DNA of 38,548 nucleotides from NCBI GenBank assembly GCA_030833985.1, contig JAURGC010000003.1, positions 1-38,548 on the forward strand. The letters run 5' to 3'. This DNA is from Algoriphagus sp. GTDB lineage: Bacteria > Bacteroidota > Bacteroidia > Cytophagales > Cyclobacteriaceae. Positions 35,704 through 38,548 of this stretch are shown here, one piece after another. A model generated the notes under the pieces. It did no database searches, was not told where the DNA came from, and worked only from the letters and a program-made list of their open reading frames with translations. Every line of letters starts with the position of its first letter. Position 1 is the stretch's first letter. The position numbers and the translations under genes were made by a program.

Positions 35704-37053
35704 TTAAAATTTGCGGTATTTTCCACCAAGGTATTTATTCGCTTTTCGCTCAGCAAATTTCGCTTTTTTACTATTCCAATGGAGCGTTTCATTAGGAAAA
35801 CGCCCAGCAATCACCCCTAGAAGGATGGTCTCCGTCAAGCGTGCTGCATATGAAAATGGAGCACTACAGTCACCCTTACCTAGGCAAGCATCCACAAATT
35901 GATGGTAATGTTTTTTACTCTCCCCTGCATAATCCTTCACAGGTTCCCCCAAATTGAAAGGAGCCACATCAAATTTTTGATACTCCCCGTTCACGATCCA
36001 TCTTGGTAATTGCTGGAAGTGAGGTAGCAGTAGCCTCCCCTTTTCACCCATAAACATCGCTCCCTGGTCTGGAAGCATATCCCCATTGGGAAGAATCAAA
36101 TCCTCGTGCTGGTCTGGTGCTCCTGGTCCATCGTACCACACCCACTTCAAGGTATCGGTGGTATACGGCGTCGCAGGGAATTCGTAGGTCACTATATTGT
36201 TTTCTGGAAAACCAAAACCTGTCGGTTTTCTACATTGATTAACTATGGTCCGTGGCACATCCAATTGGAGTGCATTGTAAGGTGTATCAAAAATATGAAC
36301 GCCCATATCTCCTAAAGTTCCGCAGCCATAATCCAAGAGTTTTCTCCAGTTACCTGGATGGTACACCCCTTCCTTATAATCACGCACTGGAGCGGTCCCA
36401 AGCCATAAATTCCAGTTCAAGTTGCTGGGTACAGTATCTTTACCATTGGGTTCTTTCCCGTCATATCCCCAGTTTTTAGGAGACCAGGCACGGACCGTAT
36501 GCACTTTACCTATAATTCCAGATTGAATAAGAAGAGTAGCCAGTTTGTAATCGTAAAACGAGTGAACCTGGATACCCATTTGAGTAACCAAATTCTTATC
36601 CTCTGCCATCTTTTTCATAGCTCTTGCTTCTGTCACATGGTGAGTCAGTGGCTTTTGACAATAAACTGCCTTATTCATCTCCATTGCCAATAAGGAAGCA
36701 GGTGCATGCGTATGATCCGGTGTGGATACCACCACCGCATCGATTTGATCTTCCATTTCCTTTAAAAGAAGGCGATAATCACTGTAAGTTTTTGCTTGCG
36801 GATATAAAGCGGTTGCATTACTTAGAGCATTGGAATCCACATCACACAAGGCTACCACATCCACCATGGAATGGCTAGCGATGGCACGAAGATCTTCCAT
36901 GCCCATTCCTCCCAAACCAATATGCGCAGTGCGAAGTTTGCCATTGGCTTGTGCTTTAGCCAAAAGAGTTGGGGCGAGAGATAAGCTGGCAATACCCAGT
37001 GCAGACTTTTTGATAAAGTCTCTACGATCGATTACTTGATATGTTTTTTTCAT
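35704..37053 (-). CDS. Exported Gfo/Idh/MocA-family oxidoreductase (Tat signal)
   Basis: DRRDFIKKSALGIASLSLAPTLLAKAQA Tat-like signal; RTAHIGLGGMGMEDLRAI Rossmann; AVVVSTPDHTHAPASLLAMEMNKAVYCQKPLTH. Confidence 0.93.
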   Translation of the reverse strand: MKKTYQVIDRRDFIKKSALGIASLSLAPTLLAKAQANGKLRTAHIGLGGMGMEDLRAIASHSMVDVVALCDVDSNALSNATALYPQAKTYSDYRLLLKEMEDQIDAVVVSTPDHTHAPASLLAMEMNKAVYCQKPLTHHVTEARAMKKMAEDKNLVTQMGIQVHSFYDYKLATLLIQSGIIGKVHTVRAWSPKNWGYDGKEPNGKDTVPSNLNWNLWLGTAPVRDYKEGVYHPGNWRKLLDYGCGTLGDMGVHIFDTPYNALQLDVPRTIVNQCRKPTGFGFPENNIVTYEFPATPYTTDTLKWVWYDGPGAPDQHEDLILPNGDMLPDQGAMFMGEKGRLLLPHFQQLPRWIVNGEYQKFDVAPFNLGEPVKDYAGESKKHYHQFVDACLGKGDCSAPFSYAARLTETILLGVIAGRFPNETLHWNSKKAKFAERKANKYLGGKYRKF

Positions 37054-37073
37054 AAAAAAAGGATTTCTTGGGT

Positions 37074-37736
37074 TTAAGGTAATTCTTTGATTAGGATATT
37101 TCGGAATCGGACCAGGTCTCCATGGCCCAGAAATCCAATATGTCCTCGACTACGCGCTAGCCCTGGATGCTCTTTCTTATCTAGAGTACCAGATTGGCTC
37201 ACCTCTAGGTAGTTGCCTTCCAATATAACTTCTCCATTCAAAATGACAGTAACAAATGGATGATTGATGCGTACCTCCTGCTGATTCCACTCTCCCGTAG
37301 GGCGTAAGAAACCCCGCTTGGCAGGCATTACCCCGTACAAGGACCCGTGGTACTGGTAGGCCTGGAGCCCTGCATATTTTTCGGCCTCGTTATCCAAGAT
37401 TTGGAATTCCTTGCCCACATAGGCTGCATCACCTTCCAGTGGAGCATGAATTCCTAAGCCATTATTTGCTCCAGGTGTTAGTTGAAATTCAAATTGGAGA
37501 ACAAAATTCCCATATTCTTTCTCGGTATATAAATTTCCTCCTCCCCCTCCTTTTGGTTCGATGACGATCATCCCATCTTTAACAAGATAGGAACTTTTAT
37601 TTCCCACCCATCCATTTAAACTTTTCCCATCAAACAAGGGTACAAACTCGGTTTCCTGGGCTTGTAAAGTAGCTAAACAAAAAATAAAGTAGAACGCAAG
37701 GACTAATCCAATGGTCTGTTGGCGGAATGATTTCAT
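37074..37736 (-). CDS. DUF1080 domain protein (3-keto-disaccharide hydrolase-like)
   Basis: Signal peptide MKSFRQQTIGLVLAFYFIFCLATLQAQ; FVPLFDGKSLNGWVGNKSSYLVKDGMIVIEPKGGGGGNLYTEKEYGNFVLQFEFQLTPGANNGLGI. ATG at 37736 favoured; 37784 possible. Confidence 0.88.
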   Translation of the reverse strand: MKSFRQQTIGLVLAFYFIFCLATLQAQETEFVPLFDGKSLNGWVGNKSSYLVKDGMIVIEPKGGGGGNLYTEKEYGNFVLQFEFQLTPGANNGLGIHAPLEGDAAYVGKEFQILDNEAEKYAGLQAYQYHGSLYGVMPAKRGFLRPTGEWNQQEVRINHPFVTVILNGEVILEGNYLEVSQSGTLDKKEHPGLARSRGHIGFLGHGDLVRFRNILIKELP

Positions 37737-37824
37737 AGCAAAATATGCCAAATGGTTAATTACAAATCTAAAAGAGTTCTTCATTTTTTCACCCCTTTTT
37801 ATCAAAAATCAGGGACATTCTTAA

Positions 37825-37938
37825 CTAATTACAAGTAGAATCCTTCTTGCCTAAGTGATGGCGCCAAAATTTATCTGCTATTTTTAAAACAGCATCGTCT
37901 TCAAAAGCGTTAATACAAAGTCTATCAGGTAGCTCCAT
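37825..37938 (-). CDS. Candidate 37-aa small ORF
   Basis: By-eye translation MELPDRLCINAFEDDAVLKIADKFWRHHLGKKDSTCN in the DUF1080/msrA intergenic gap. No family recognised. Confidence 0.3.
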   Translation of the reverse strand: MELPDRLCINAFEDDAVLKIADKFWRHHLGKKDSTCN

Positions 37939-37959
37939 GTTGGAACGAAACCCTTTGTT

Positions 37960-38548
37960 ATGAAAGTTAACTCCTACTTAAATTATCCCATGTTTGCTTT
38001 AATCACCATGCTTTTCCTTGCCTGTGGCGGGGAAAAAACAACCACTTCAGATTCGAAATACACAAACGGAAAAGTAGCAGAGAAAAAAGAAATTTATTCA
38101 GCATCACAGCAGATTGCCACTTTCGCGGGAGGTTGTTTCTGGTGTGTAGAAGCTCCTTTTGAAGATTTAGATGGGGTTATTTCGGTTGTTTCTGGCTATG
38201 CAGGAGGAAAAGAAAAGAATCCAACTTATGGAGATGTCTCGGCAGGCAAAACATCCCACCGGGAATCTGTTCAAATCACTTTTGATCCTGAAGTAATCAG
38301 TTATGCGGAATTAGTTGATATTTTCTGGCAAACCTATGACCCTACAGATGTTGGTGGGTCATTTTTTGACCGAGGTAGTCAATACGAATCTGCCATCTTC
38401 TACCACAACGACCTACAAAAAAAAGTTGCAGAAGAAAGCAAAAAGCGCCTAGATCAATCCAAGCGATTTTCTAAACCTGTGGCTACGCCTATCATTAAGT
38501 TTACCAATTTTTATCCTGCCGAAGACTACCATCAGGATTATTACAAAA
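37960..38548 (+). CDS. msrA: Peptide-methionine (S)-S-oxide reductase MsrA, putative lipoprotein (3' truncated by the window edge)
   Basis: Lipobox-like ITMLFLAC; FAGGCFWCVEAPFEDLDGVISVVSGYAGG, PTDVGGSFFDRGSQYESAIFY, YPAEDYHQDYY. Missing from the ORF track because it has no stop in the window. Confidence 0.93.
   Translation, partial: MKVNSYLNYPMFALITMLFLACGGEKTTTSDSKYTNGKVAEKKEIYSASQQIATFAGGCFWCVEAPFEDLDGVISVVSGYAGGKEKNPTYGDVSAGKTSHRESVQITFDPEVISYAELVDIFWQTYDPTDVGGSFFDRGSQYESAIFYHNDLQKKVAEESKKRLDQSKRFSKPVATPIIKFTNFYPAEDYHQDYYK

Noticed and set aside
1-38548. CRISPR array prompted by the Cas6-like gene
   Set aside because: No regularly spaced direct repeats seen in any intergenic region.

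Overview
The window is a gene-dense, AT-leaning chromosomal segment of a Bacteroidota bacterium, probably Cyclobacteriaceae-like. That placement is an inference from gene content (T9SS plug protein, PUR/DUF3276, Lacal_2735 small protein) and TAnnTTTG-type promoter boxes. I support about 36 protein-coding genes, most with recognisable families: HHH/beta-barrel protein, metzincin and M3 metallopeptidases, two AI-2E-type permeases, TPR lipoprotein, aconitase, LuxC-like acyl-CoA reductase divergent from a ferredoxin, PUR protein, YchF, a stand-alone Cas6-like RAMP protein, T9SS plug protein, ABC-F ATPase, sorbosone-dehydrogenase-like protein, tandem DoxX-like proteins, ABC1/UbiB kinase with TetR, HslV, PDH E2, YheT-like hydrolase, SRAP peptidase, FabH, YwqK/MORN-like repeat protein, cupin, ROK, methyltransferase, Gfo/Idh/MocA with DUF1080, and partial MsrA. 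I saw no rRNA, tRNA, CRISPR array, transposase or prophage. Most of the window looks like ordinary core genome. The best candidate for something unusual is the orphan Cas6-like protein at about 16147-17040. It has a canonical GhGxxxxxGFG loop, an acidic C-terminal extension, no other cas genes nearby, and a perfect 9-bp hairpin in its predicted 5' leader that could be an autoregulatory or cleavage site. Secondary points are two near-leaderless promoter arrangements, a possible 3' antisense arrangement at the ROK gene, a candidate 37-aa ORF, and uncharacterised proteins next to fabH and ROK.
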